NCBI GenBank assembly: GCA_039184055.1
Contig: JBCDBH010000166.1
Span: forward strand, 1-12,473
DNA length: 12,473 nucleotides
Direction of reading: 5' to 3'
DNA from: JBCDBH01 sp039184055
Lineage (GTDB): Bacteria > Acidobacteriota > Thermoanaerobaculia > Multivoradales > J023
Part shown: piece after piece, positions 6,822-12,473 of the stretch
Layout of the letters: each line of letters opens with the position of its first letter
Position numbering within the stretch: position 1 is the stretch's first letter
Position numbers and translations under genes: made by a program
The notes under the pieces: model-generated
Seen by the model: the letters and a program-made list of their open reading frames with translations, nothing else
The model's database searches: none
Told to the model about the DNA's origin: nothing

Positions 6822-7741
6822 CGCTCCGTGTTGCTTTCTTCAACCGTTTTTTCAAAGAGTGGCCCAAGCGCGCCCATCTGGCGGAGGCCGGAATCGAGCC
6901 CTCTTTCGGGCCTTTAGACTGCGAGATGGCCGAGGCGGTGGTCTTTCATTTGCCGACCCTCCCGGCCGGGCTTCTTCTCGAACGACCCAAGCCAGCCGGT
7001 CAGATTTGGGTCGGCTGGTGTCTGGAGAGTCGGGTCACGTGTCCCGCCTTCGGGGATCCACGGGTGCGCGAGCGCTGCGATCTCATGATGAGTCACGAAC
7101 GGTCCGCCGACGTCTTCACGCCGTACTTTTCTGTGCCTTCCCTGAAGGGCTTTCGCCGCCCGCCACGGACGGAGCACGAACCGATCGCGGTGGTGCATCT
7201 GCAGTCGAATCCTTACGACCGGTGTGGTCGCAATCGCTACGTTTTCGACCTCATGCGACATATCAAAGTCGACTCGTGTGGTCGGCTGCTCAAGACCTGT
7301 GATCGCGAGGTGGGGCCGGGATTCGAAGGACGGGTGGCGCTGATGGCGCGCTACAAATTCACGCTGGCGATGGAGAATTCCATCTCCTCCGACTATGTCA
7401 CCGACAAATTCTACGATCCTCTGACGGTCGGCTCGGTGCCGGTCTATCGAGGCTCGGCCGACGTGCGTGAGCTGGCGCCGGCACCGGATTGCTATATCGA
7501 CGCCGCGGACTTCGAGTCGCCGGCGGCCCTCGCCGCGCATCTTCGACACCTGGCGACCGACGACGAGGCTTACGCCGCGCTGCACGCCTGGCGTACGCGG
7601 CCGTTTTCACCGAGCTTCGAGCAGCTGGTCGAGCGGGTCCGGACACCGACGTTCGTCCAGCTGGCCCGAGCCGTTCGCAAGGCTCAGGGAGTCGATCGAG
7701 GAGGTAGATCGAGCAAGGGTTCGATCATCGACGGAGGGTAG
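6818..7741 (+). CDS. GT10 family glycosyltransferase, alpha-1,3/4-fucosyltransferase-like
   Basis: A 307-residue protein whose C-terminal half matches the GT10 fucosyltransferase family (PF00852), whose members move fucose from GDP-fucose to N-acetylglucosamine or glucose in glycans. Residues 138-160 show the pattern R..Y.F.LM..I.VDSCGRLLK. The signature block is YKFTLAMENSISSDY (179-193), VTDKF (194-198) and then GSVPVYRG (205-212), equivalent to the family's FENS..DYVTEK...G.VPIY.G and its donor-binding E186 and K197. The N-terminal acceptor domain (1-110) is short and divergent, so the acceptor cannot be predicted, and a sugar other than fucose is possible. It overlaps the upstream GT4 by 4 bp (ATGA). 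Its last 19 codons overlap the end of the convergent arylsulfotransferase-like gene, and the tail after residue 285 is outside the conserved domain. Confidence 0.88.
   Translation: MTLRVAFFNRFFKEWPKRAHLAEAGIEPSFGPLDCEMAEAVVFHLPTLPAGLLLERPKPAGQIWVGWCLESRVTCPAFGDPRVRERCDLMMSHERSADVFTPYFSVPSLKGFRRPPRTEHEPIAVVHLQSNPYDRCGRNRYVFDLMRHIKVDSCGRLLKTCDREVGPGFEGRVALMARYKFTLAMENSISSDYVTDKFYDPLTVGSVPVYRGSADVRELAPAPDCYIDAADFESPAALAAHLRHLATDDEAYAALHAWRTRPFSPSFEQLVERVRTPTFVQLARAVRKAQGVDRGGRSSKGSIIDGG
7684..7741. other. Tail-to-tail coding overlap of 58 bp
   Basis: The plus-strand GT10 gene stops at TAG 7739-7741 and the minus-strand ASST-like gene stops at TGA 7684-7686, so their last 19 or so codons are encoded in the same DNA on opposite strands. 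No intrinsic terminator separates them. Read-through from either side would make antisense RNA to the other. Confidence 0.85.
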
Positions 7742-8940
7742 CGCTGGGCGCGGATAGCCGTGAGCTCACCGTTGTCGTCACGGTGGAGGTAGCGCCAGAC
7801 GACCTCGCCTTCGCGGGTGACTTCGAAGATCTTGCCTTGGTTGGAGCTGGCCACCAGCACATTGCCGTTCGGTAGCGCGTGAACCGTGCCGCGTCCGTCG
7901 CTATAGAACGTCTTGGGATCTTTGGCGGTGAAGGTCCACACCACCTCGTCGGTGGTGGGGTCGACCTCGACGATTCGCGAAAAGCCACGCGTCTCGGAGC
8001 CGTTGTCGAAGAGCAGCACGTTGCCGTTCTCGAGCCACGTGGCTTCGTGGGGGAACTGCACCTCGCCTGGGCCCCATACCCAGAGCAGTTGCTCTGTTTC
8101 CAAGTTGACGATCGCGATCAGATCTTGGTGACGCACGGTCACCAGGACGTTGGCGGGATCGTAGAGCTCGCCTCGTTCGATCAACGAGGGGAACGGCATC
8201 AGGGTGATGGCGTTGGCGTGGATGAGATCGACACGCCCGGCCGCCGTTCGCCCATGCGGATGATGGGTGGTTCGTGGCAGACGAAAACGCGCCGGGTCGG
8301 ACGACAGCAGATCGAAAAGGGAGAGCTTCCTCTGTCGCTCGCCTTGTGCCGAGAGCACCACGATGGTGTGATCCTGGATGTGTAGCGTGTCGTCGATAGT
8401 GCGTTTGGCCAGACCGAGGGAGTAGATCGTTCCATTCGGATCGACATCGAGGTCGTGATGAAAGGTGCCCTGGGTTTGCCAGAGCAGACGGCCATGCCAG
8501 TCGTATCGGGCCATGTAGTTGGGCACCCGGCGTGGTTTCCGCTGAGATCCGCTCTCCTCTTTCCACACGCCGAGCACCAACAGATCACCGTTCTCCTGAA
8601 GCTCGGCGCGGGTCCACGTCGCGCTGCGCGGGTCGTGCCATGACTTGACCGCCTGACCTTTGATGTCCACGAGCAGAGCGCGTGCCTCGGGCAGGGAGGT
8701 GATGAGCGTATAGCCTGGCGCGGCACGTCGGATGCGGAGCAGCTGGAGACCTGATTTCCCGCGCACGGACGGCGTCTCGCGGGGGAAATCGATGTATCCG
8801 AGGGCGCGTAATCGCTCTACGGCCTCCGCGTCGGGTCCCTCTTCACCGGGGGTCTGGCCGTGGATCGACGACGAAAAGACCGAGCTCAAACAGAAGGCGA
8901 GGGCGGCGACGACGTGACGCCAGCGTGGTCGGTTTGGCAT
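7684..8940 (-). CDS. Exported arylsulfotransferase-like (ASST) beta-propeller protein
   Basis: A 418-residue protein with a probable Sec signal peptide (arginine-rich 1-9, hydrophobic 10-24). The body resembles the arylsulfotransferase ASST family (PF14269/PF05935), six-bladed propellers that in known cases move sulfate between phenolic compounds in the periplasm. Propeller strands recur as ELQENGDLLVLG (113-124), WLENGNVLLFDNG (302-314) and ALPNGNVLVASSNQGKIFEV (355-374). Candidate active-site histidines are H161/H162 (FHHDLDVDPNG), H241 (LIHANAI) and H298 (FPHEATW). Which one matches the family's sulfated histidine needs an alignment. Residues 39-51 read AEAVERLRALGYI.D, a segment more often seen at the C-terminal end of sulfatases. 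The start lies 3 nt after the stop of the Anp1-like gene (TGATCGATG), with no separate ribosome site, suggesting coupled translation. It may sulfate a glycan or only be a structural propeller. Confidence 0.8.
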   Translation of the reverse strand: MPNRPRWRHVVAALAFCLSSVFSSSIHGQTPGEEGPDAEAVERLRALGYIDFPRETPSVRGKSGLQLLRIRRAAPGYTLITSLPEARALLVDIKGQAVKSWHDPRSATWTRAELQENGDLLVLGVWKEESGSQRKPRRVPNYMARYDWHGRLLWQTQGTFHHDLDVDPNGTIYSLGLAKRTIDDTLHIQDHTIVVLSAQGERQRKLSLFDLLSSDPARFRLPRTTHHPHGRTAAGRVDLIHANAITLMPFPSLIERGELYDPANVLVTVRHQDLIAIVNLETEQLLWVWGPGEVQFPHEATWLENGNVLLFDNGSETRGFSRIVEVDPTTDEVVWTFTAKDPKTFYSDGRGTVHALPNGNVLVASSNQGKIFEVTREGEVVWRYLHRDDNGELTAIRAQRYPPSMIEPLLDLPPRSTP

Positions 8941-8943
8941 CGA

Positions 8944-9711
8944 TCAAGCGTTGCGGTGACGGATGACGACGTTCGGCATGCCCCACGGCTGGATACCCAT
9001 GTCGAGCGCGAGGATGCCGAGACCTTCGGTGTCGAGCTCGCCTTTCATGCCGAACGGGCTCGGATCACGTATCGCGGCGTTGCCCGCGCCGTAGGGAAAG
9101 CTCGGGAAGATCAGACCGTCGCGATGGAGATCGGCGCGGACCCAAAGCATGGTGCCACCCACCGCGTCGAGGCGGACGAGGTCACCCTCCTCACGCAGAT
9201 CGTCGAGGTGGAGACGGCCCTGGTCGCGCCAAGCGTTGAGATCGAAGGTCTCGTCACGGTATTGGTGTAGGCAATGCGGGTGGACCAGGTCTCGACCCGT
9301 GGCCAAGAAGGTCTCGATGATGTCGGCCGGCGCCTCGATCACGTCGACGTCGATCCACAGCACCCATTCTTGGTCGTCCAGGGCGCGTGACAAGAGCTGG
9401 TTGCGGCTTTTCGAGATGACGCCACGCCGAGCGATTTGAAAGGGTGGCGCCCAGCGCGGTACCCCTGGCGGTAGTCGGAAGCCGTAGTCTTTCTTCCAGA
9501 TCCGAGCCGCGCGGCGCTTGCCTCGGATCCGTTCGAGTCCCGTCTGAAAGACGTTCCACGAGTCGTCGCGGCTGTCGCTTTCCAGGAGGCCGACGGACAG
9601 GAGCTCTGGCGGATAGGTAAAGCTGTCGAGCAGACGACAGTAGCTCTCGAAGCAATCGGCGGCGTCCTTGATCGGCGTCAGGATGAGGACGGGGTCGGTG
9701 AGCTCAGCCAT
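8944..9711 (-). CDS. Anp1/Mnn9-like (GT62-type) glycosyltransferase
   Basis: A 255-residue GT-A fold enzyme resembling the Anp1/Mnn9/Van1 family (PF03452), which in fungi builds the alpha-1,6-mannan backbone from GDP-mannose. Matching blocks in order: VLILTPIKDA (8-17), LTPxKDA being the family opening; LLESDSRDDSW (42-52); WVLWIDVDVIEAPADI (116-131), with the DxD metal site D121-V-D123; HPHCLHQYRDETFDLNAW (144-161); VGGTMLWVRADLHRDGLIFP (184-203); and ELDTEGLGILALDMG (225-239). Unlike fungal relatives it has no membrane anchor and acts in the cytoplasm. ATG 9711 is chosen because homology starts right there. A longer frame begins at 9945 but its extra 78 residues are an antisense-style arginine/proline-rich read of the neighbouring GT2 gene. 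It overlaps that gene by 8 bp (ATGGCTGA), with GGAG 10 nt upstream. Mannose is a guess from the family. Confidence 0.78.
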   Translation of the reverse strand: MAELTDPVLILTPIKDAADCFESYCRLLDSFTYPPELLSVGLLESDSRDDSWNVFQTGLERIRGKRRAARIWKKDYGFRLPPGVPRWAPPFQIARRGVISKSRNQLLSRALDDQEWVLWIDVDVIEAPADIIETFLATGRDLVHPHCLHQYRDETFDLNAWRDQGRLHLDDLREEGDLVRLDAVGGTMLWVRADLHRDGLIFPSFPYGAGNAAIRDPSPFGMKGELDTEGLGILALDMGIQPWGMPNVVIRHRNA

Positions 9712-10852
9712 GGGTGGATGACTCCGCAGATCCGGTTTCGGCGGGGGTTTCGGTGGCGTGACGCCTGGCGCGAATCTCGGCCAAGCGCCGCCAGACGGTG
9801 ACCTCTTCCATCCCTTGCTCGTCTTCCAAACATCGATAGAGCGTGCTCGCTTCGGCGTAGCGTTCCAAACGGAACAGACAGTGGGCGAGACGAAGCGGCG
9901 CTTCGGTGAGGAAGAGCCGCTCCTCGGTGGCGAGCTGCGCCGCAACCGGCTGCTCGAGATCCGTCGCCACCAGAATCTCTAGGTCGTTGGCCGCGGCCGC
10001 CCACTCTTCATCGTCGATGCGGGCCAACGCTCGTAACCACAGCAGCCGTGGATGACGCGGAAAGCGCTCGTCGGCCTCCCGCCACAGGCTCTCGTCCAGT
10101 CGTCGCTCGAGCTTTGCCGTGCGGTCCAGCAGTGCGAGATAGGGGAGGATCATGATGCCCGTGCCGCCGCCGTCTCGACGCGACGCTTCGAGCCCCTGTC
10201 GCCAAGCCGTCGCGGCGTCTTCGCTCCGACCGAGACCCTCGAGGGTTTGGCCCAGGTGCCACCAGGAAAAGACGTGGTCGGGATCGTCGCGCACCCGAGC
10301 CTCGAGCAGAGGCAGGTTGCGAGGGTGCTTGTGGCTGATGTCCCCGTCGTAGCCGAGATGATCGAGGGCGAGCTCGCTGTGCTCGATGTGCAGGCCGTCA
10401 CGACCGGCGAGACGGTAGAGATCGGGAAGGTGGGTCTCGTGAATGACGCCGCGGAAGCGTATGTCGGGGTGGCGACGAAAGAGGCGATGCTCGTTGTAGA
10501 GCGTGAATCCGGTCGCCGGTCGGAAGCGCACCGTCAGACCGACGATGCTGCGATCCTCGAGCTGTTTCGAAAGCGAATCGGGACGGCCGCCACGCACGCG
10601 CTCATCGGCGTCGATGTAGAGGATCCAGTCGCCTCGCGCGGCATCGAGGGCGACGTTGCGCGCCGCCGCGAAGTCGTCGCGCCAGGCATGGTGAAGCACG
10701 CGAGCTCCGGCCTGGCGAGCGATGGTCGGCGTGGCGTCTTTGGAACCGGTGTCGACCACCACGACCTCGTCGACCACATCCTCGAGTGATTCGAGACACC
10801 CGGGTAAGAATCGCTCTTCGTCGCGGGCGATGAGCGCGGCGGTCAGACGCAC
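9704..10852 (-). CDS. GT2 family glycosyltransferase with C-terminal TPR-like helices
   Basis: A 382-residue protein. Residues 1-165 form a GT2 catalytic domain (PF00535 type): LTAALIARDEERFLPGCLES at 3-22, VDEVVVVDTGSKDATPTIA at 27-45, DDFAAARNVALDAARGDWIL at 59-78 and the metal-binding D81-A-D83 in YIDADE, then FRGVIHET at 133-140. Residues about 185-365 are alanine- and leucine-rich helical pairs (VFSWWHLGQTLEGLGRSEDA, 194-213; RLAHCLFRLERYAEASTLYR, 321-340) of the tetratricopeptide type, likely a partner-binding module. This GT2-TPR architecture includes SunS-type peptide S-glycosyltransferases and many cell-surface glycan enzymes. The start is GTG: upstream in frame a TGA near 10889 closes the frame with no other start codon, and the GT2 motif begins at residue 3. 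No Shine-Dalgarno sequence is visible. It starts 25 bp after the Tat-DUF11 gene. The C-terminal 20 residues are polar and probably disordered. Confidence 0.9.
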   Translation of the reverse strand: MRLTAALIARDEERFLPGCLESLEDVVDEVVVVDTGSKDATPTIARQAGARVLHHAWRDDFAAARNVALDAARGDWILYIDADERVRGGRPDSLSKQLEDRSIVGLTVRFRPATGFTLYNEHRLFRRHPDIRFRGVIHETHLPDLYRLAGRDGLHIEHSELALDHLGYDGDISHKHPRNLPLLEARVRDDPDHVFSWWHLGQTLEGLGRSEDAATAWRQGLEASRRDGGGTGIMILPYLALLDRTAKLERRLDESLWREADERFPRHPRLLWLRALARIDDEEWAAAANDLEILVATDLEQPVAAQLATEERLFLTEAPLRLAHCLFRLERYAEASTLYRCLEDEQGMEEVTVWRRLAEIRARRHATETPAETGSAESSTHG

Positions 10853-10877
10853 GACGCTGGTGAGCGGCCGATCGGGA

Positions 10878-11393
10878 TCACGGTTGGATCAGAACGACGA
10901 TCTCGAAGACCGCCGGCGTGTCCCCAGCCATCAAGGTGTTGAACGTCGCTTCCCAGACCCCGGCGTTCACCCCGAACATGGTGGCGGGCGGGCCGCTGAC
11001 CTGCTGGGTCGACTGAAAGACCGTGCCGGCCGGTAGCGGATCGCTGACGACGACGTTGTTTGCCGTCGCGGCGCCGATGCAGTTGTGCACTTCGACCGTG
11101 AAGGTCAAAAGGTCACCGGGAGACACATTGTCGGGGGACGAGGTCTTGCGTACGACGACGTTGGAGGTGGGCGCACCCGTTTCGGGATCGATGCCGACGA
11201 AGGTCGAGCCACCGGTTGTATTCGGGCAATAGACCTCGATCGATGCGTTGGCGGATCCCAGTCCGAGGTCGGTCATCGTGAAAGACGTCACGAGAGGGGT
11301 GACATAGGCCGTACCGAGGATCAGCTTTTTGAGGAAGTCCCGGCGTGTGGAACCGCAGGATTCGAGGAGGTGTTCGAGCTCAACGGGTGACAT
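10878..11393 (-). CDS. Tat-exported DUF11-domain protein
   Basis: A 171-residue protein. Residues 15-23 read STRRDFLKK, a near-ideal twin-arginine (Tat) motif (R17-R18). A hydrophobic stretch follows (LILGTAYVTPLVTSFTM, 24-40), then SANA at 47-50 as a possible signal peptidase site. The export signal is preceded by an unusual 14-residue leader (MSPVELEHLLESCG). Residues 78-170 form one Ig-like DUF11 unit (PF01345): VVVRKTSSPDNVSPGDLLTF (79-98), EVHNCIGAATANNVVVSDPL (101-120) and PAGTVF (121-126). DUF11 units are building blocks of bacterial surface and wall proteins. Three cysteines (13, 56, 105) leave a possible disulfide or attachment site after export. The start overlaps the end of the PqqD-like gene by 14 bp; GAGG lies 12 nt upstream, rather far. 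Tat use suggests export in a folded state. The function is unknown; a structural surface protein or an acceptor for the nearby transferases fits. Confidence 0.83.
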   Translation of the reverse strand: MSPVELEHLLESCGSTRRDFLKKLILGTAYVTPLVTSFTMTDLGLGSANASIEVYCPNTTGGSTFVGIDPETGAPTSNVVVRKTSSPDNVSPGDLLTFTVEVHNCIGAATANNVVVSDPLPAGTVFQSTQQVSGPPATMFGVNAGVWEATFNTLMAGDTPAVFEIVVLIQP

Positions 11394-11751
11394 GACGGGG
11401 TTCGTCCTCTTCTTGGGTTCGGTTCAGTTCGCCCGGTCGGTCGATGCTCCTGTCGGAATCGCTTCCGGGTGCAAGCGCCCCTTCCAGAAGGCCCTCTCGG
11501 GTCAGCTCATCGACCAGCTGCGCGATATCCGCCTCGGGTGCTGGTGAGAGGTTGTAGACCCTGGCAATCCAATTGGCGATGCCCTCGACGCTCAGCTCAC
11601 CCGTAGCGAGCTCGAGGACGAGCGCCGCAGTGTGGTTGAGGTAATGGACTCGATCGCGCGCCGGATCATAGACGATGAAGCCGTCACCGGCTTCCTCGAT
11701 CTCGATGCCGGTGACGCGGACCGGACACGTTGGCGTATCGCTCGTCGTCAT
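11380..11751 (-). CDS. PqqD-like peptide-binding (RRE) protein
   Basis: A 123-residue protein whose residues 12-90 match the PqqD family (PF05402), small winged-helix proteins that bind the leader of a peptide and deliver it to a modifying enzyme. Typical features are GDGFIVYDPARDRVHYLN (22-39), the NHTAALVLELATG helix (39-51) and the last helix AQLVDELTREGLL (77-89). The tail from 93 to 123 is charged and probably disordered. ATG 11751 is chosen because GAAGG lies 7 nt upstream; a longer reading from 11871 only adds 40 serine- and arginine-rich residues antisense-like to the preceding gene. It begins 10 nt after the stop of the Ig-like protein and ends 14 bp inside the Tat-DUF11 gene. No radical-SAM, lasso-peptidase or other classical peptide-modifying enzyme is visible in the window, so its client is unknown. 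The overlapping neighbour is the obvious candidate. Confidence 0.85.
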   Translation of the reverse strand: MTTSDTPTCPVRVTGIEIEEAGDGFIVYDPARDRVHYLNHTAALVLELATGELSVEGIANWIARVYNLSPAPEADIAQLVDELTREGLLEGALAPGSDSDRSIDRPGELNRTQEEDEPRHVTR

Positions 11752-11758
11752 CGTCCAG

Positions 11759-11763
11759 CCTTC
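11759..11763 (-). promoter_or_regulatory. Ribosome binding site for the PqqD-like gene
   Basis: GAAGG on the minus strand, 7 nt before ATG 11751 and overlapping the TGA of the preceding gene. It supports the short 123-residue form and suggests coupled translation. Confidence 0.55.
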
Positions 11764-12473
11764 ATGGCACCGTCGAAGACCATGCCGAGGTGTCGCCCGA
11801 TTCGAAGCCGTCGGAAAAGATGATTCCCTGACCGAGGAAGAGATCATCGAGGAAGACATCGAAATCGTCACCGTTCGGCGCCAGCACGTCGAAGCTGCAA
11901 AGCGCCGAGAGCGTGCCCGAAGGCGTGTCGACGCGACCGGCTAGAGGCTGCCACAGACCGTCGGTGTCCTCCAGGAGCGTGACGTCGATCGTGGTCAGGA
12001 TCGGGCTTCCCGCGCAGGCGAGCGTGGAGAAGAGCTCACAGACCCGGCGGAGCTGGAGTCCCGTTCCAGGGTCGGCGTCGACGCGAATCGCCCCACGGAA
12101 GTTGTAGGCGGTGTCGCCCTCCACCGTCGGGCACTGGCCGAATGCGAACTCGATGCCCGCGGTCAGGTTGGTGATCTGGACCGATCCCGATAGCGACGAG
12201 TTGTCGACGTCTTCCGTGCTGTAGGTGATTTCGTTCGGATCGGTGCTGACAGCCGTCCAGGCATCGATCGAGCAGTCGAGATTGCCGTTGACGAATTGAT
12301 TGGTGCGCGACACGCGATAGGTACGCACGAAGTCGTCGCCACCGGTGCCGTCGGCGTTGCCGTCGAGAGCATTGCCGGCGAGGTCACGGATCGTGGTCGA
12401 GCCACAGACCAGCAGGCGATAGAGATCGTCACCCAGAGGCGCACCCGCGTTGACCTCGAGCGTCGCGGTCGAG
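11762..12473 (-). CDS. Secreted Ig-like (SbsA/Big_5-type) protein, C-terminal part; start beyond window
   Basis: The last 236 residues of a protein whose start lies past the right edge. Window residues 1-54 look like the end of an SbsA-type Ig-like domain (PF13205): DDLYRLLVCGSTTIRDLAGN (15-34), then ALDGNADGTGGDDFV (35-49). Next comes a beta-rich domain of about 150 residues opening VNGNLDCSIDAW (59-70), resembling carbohydrate-binding jelly-roll modules by its N-G-N-F/L-D pattern and W/Y spacing; this match is loose. The protein ends with FSDGFESGDTSAWSSTVP, a tail that looks like a repeated C-terminal motif of exported proteins in related bacteria. There is no membrane helix or LPXTG-like anchor at the end. 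It probably sits at the cell surface. An in-frame GTG at 12328 is not the start, because the frame stays open with domain-like sequence to the edge. Confidence 0.78.
   Translation of the reverse strand, partial: STATLEVNAGAPLGDDLYRLLVCGSTTIRDLAGNALDGNADGTGGDDFVRTYRVSRTNQFVNGNLDCSIDAWTAVSTDPNEITYSTEDVDNSSLSGSVQITNLTAGIEFAFGQCPTVEGDTAYNFRGAIRVDADPGTGLQLRRVCELFSTLACAGSPILTTIDVTLLEDTDGLWQPLAGRVDTPSGTLSALCSFDVLAPNGDDFDVFLDDLFLGQGIIFSDGFESGDTSAWSSTVP

Noticed and set aside
6914..7585. 223-codon open frame on the minus strand
   Set aside because: Antisense to the GT10 gene, including its signature block; the composition is that of a shadow frame.
7755..7790. Palindromes downstream of the GT10 stop (TGAGCTCA; CACCG...CGGTG) as a terminator
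   Set aside because: Short stems without a T-run, inside the coding sequence of the ASST-like gene.
9712..9945. 78-residue N-terminal extension of the Anp1-like protein
   Set aside because: It lies entirely over the GT2 gene, is rich in arginine, serine and proline, and has no similarity to the family; homology starts directly at ATG 9711.
10052..10789. 245-codon open frame on the plus strand
   Set aside because: Antisense to the GT2 gene, which has clear catalytic motifs; the product shows no domain, and a ribosome site is not evident.
11752..11871. 40-residue N-terminal extension of the PqqD-like protein
   Set aside because: It lies mostly over the end of the Ig-like gene, has shadow-type composition, and a good ribosome site precedes ATG 11751.
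1..12473. tRNA, rRNA, CRISPR array, insertion sequence or attachment site
   Set aside because: No cloverleaf-like sequence with CCA-type ends, no regularly spaced repeats, no transposase or integrase motifs and no terminal inverted repeats were seen. Nearly all the DNA is accounted for by coding regions.

Overview
This window is about 12.5 kb of GC-rich, gene-dense bacterial DNA. It has twelve protein-coding regions, almost no intergenic space, and many stop/start overlaps. I see no RNA genes, insertion sequences, CRISPR arrays or phage genes. The gene style suggests an Acidobacteriota-type bacterium, possibly Thermoanaerobaculia: secreted Ig-like proteins with a GFESGD...W tail, standalone PqqD proteins, arylsulfotransferase-like propellers and mosaic glycosyltransferase clusters. 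No marker gene is present, so this placement is inference.

Layout from left to right. (a) 1-2613, minus: the N-terminal 871 residues of a large exported SpvB/FG-GAP (Tc-toxin B / Rhs-like) protein that continues past the left edge. (b) 2724-5492, minus: two adjacent glycosyltransferase genes. The promoter-distal one is a two-domain fusion (an Och1/GT32-type sugar transferase plus a second, uncharacterised domain); the other is a GT4 enzyme. (c) 5493-5573: an 81-bp divergent control region. (d) 5574-7741, plus: a GT4 glycosyltransferase overlapping by 4 bp a GT10 (alpha-1,3-fucosyltransferase-like) gene, which in turn overlaps the next convergent gene tail-to-tail by 58 bp. (e) 7684-12473, minus: a compact apparent operon. 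In transcription order it encodes a secreted Ig-like protein (start beyond the right edge), a PqqD-like peptide-binding protein, a Tat-exported DUF11 protein, a GT2 glycosyltransferase with TPR-like helices, an Anp1/Mnn9 (GT62)-like glycosyltransferase and an exported arylsulfotransferase-like propeller.

Taken together, this is a surface-glycan or glycoprotein locus with six glycosyltransferases of five fold families, next to several exported proteins. No nucleotide-sugar synthesis genes, flippase, polymerase or oligosaccharyltransferase lies in the window, so the glycan product and acceptor cannot be named. The parts most worth following up are the PqqD / Tat-DUF11 pair embedded in the glycosyltransferase operon, the eukaryote-type Anp1-like enzyme, and the uncharacterised C-terminal domain of the fusion glycosyltransferase.
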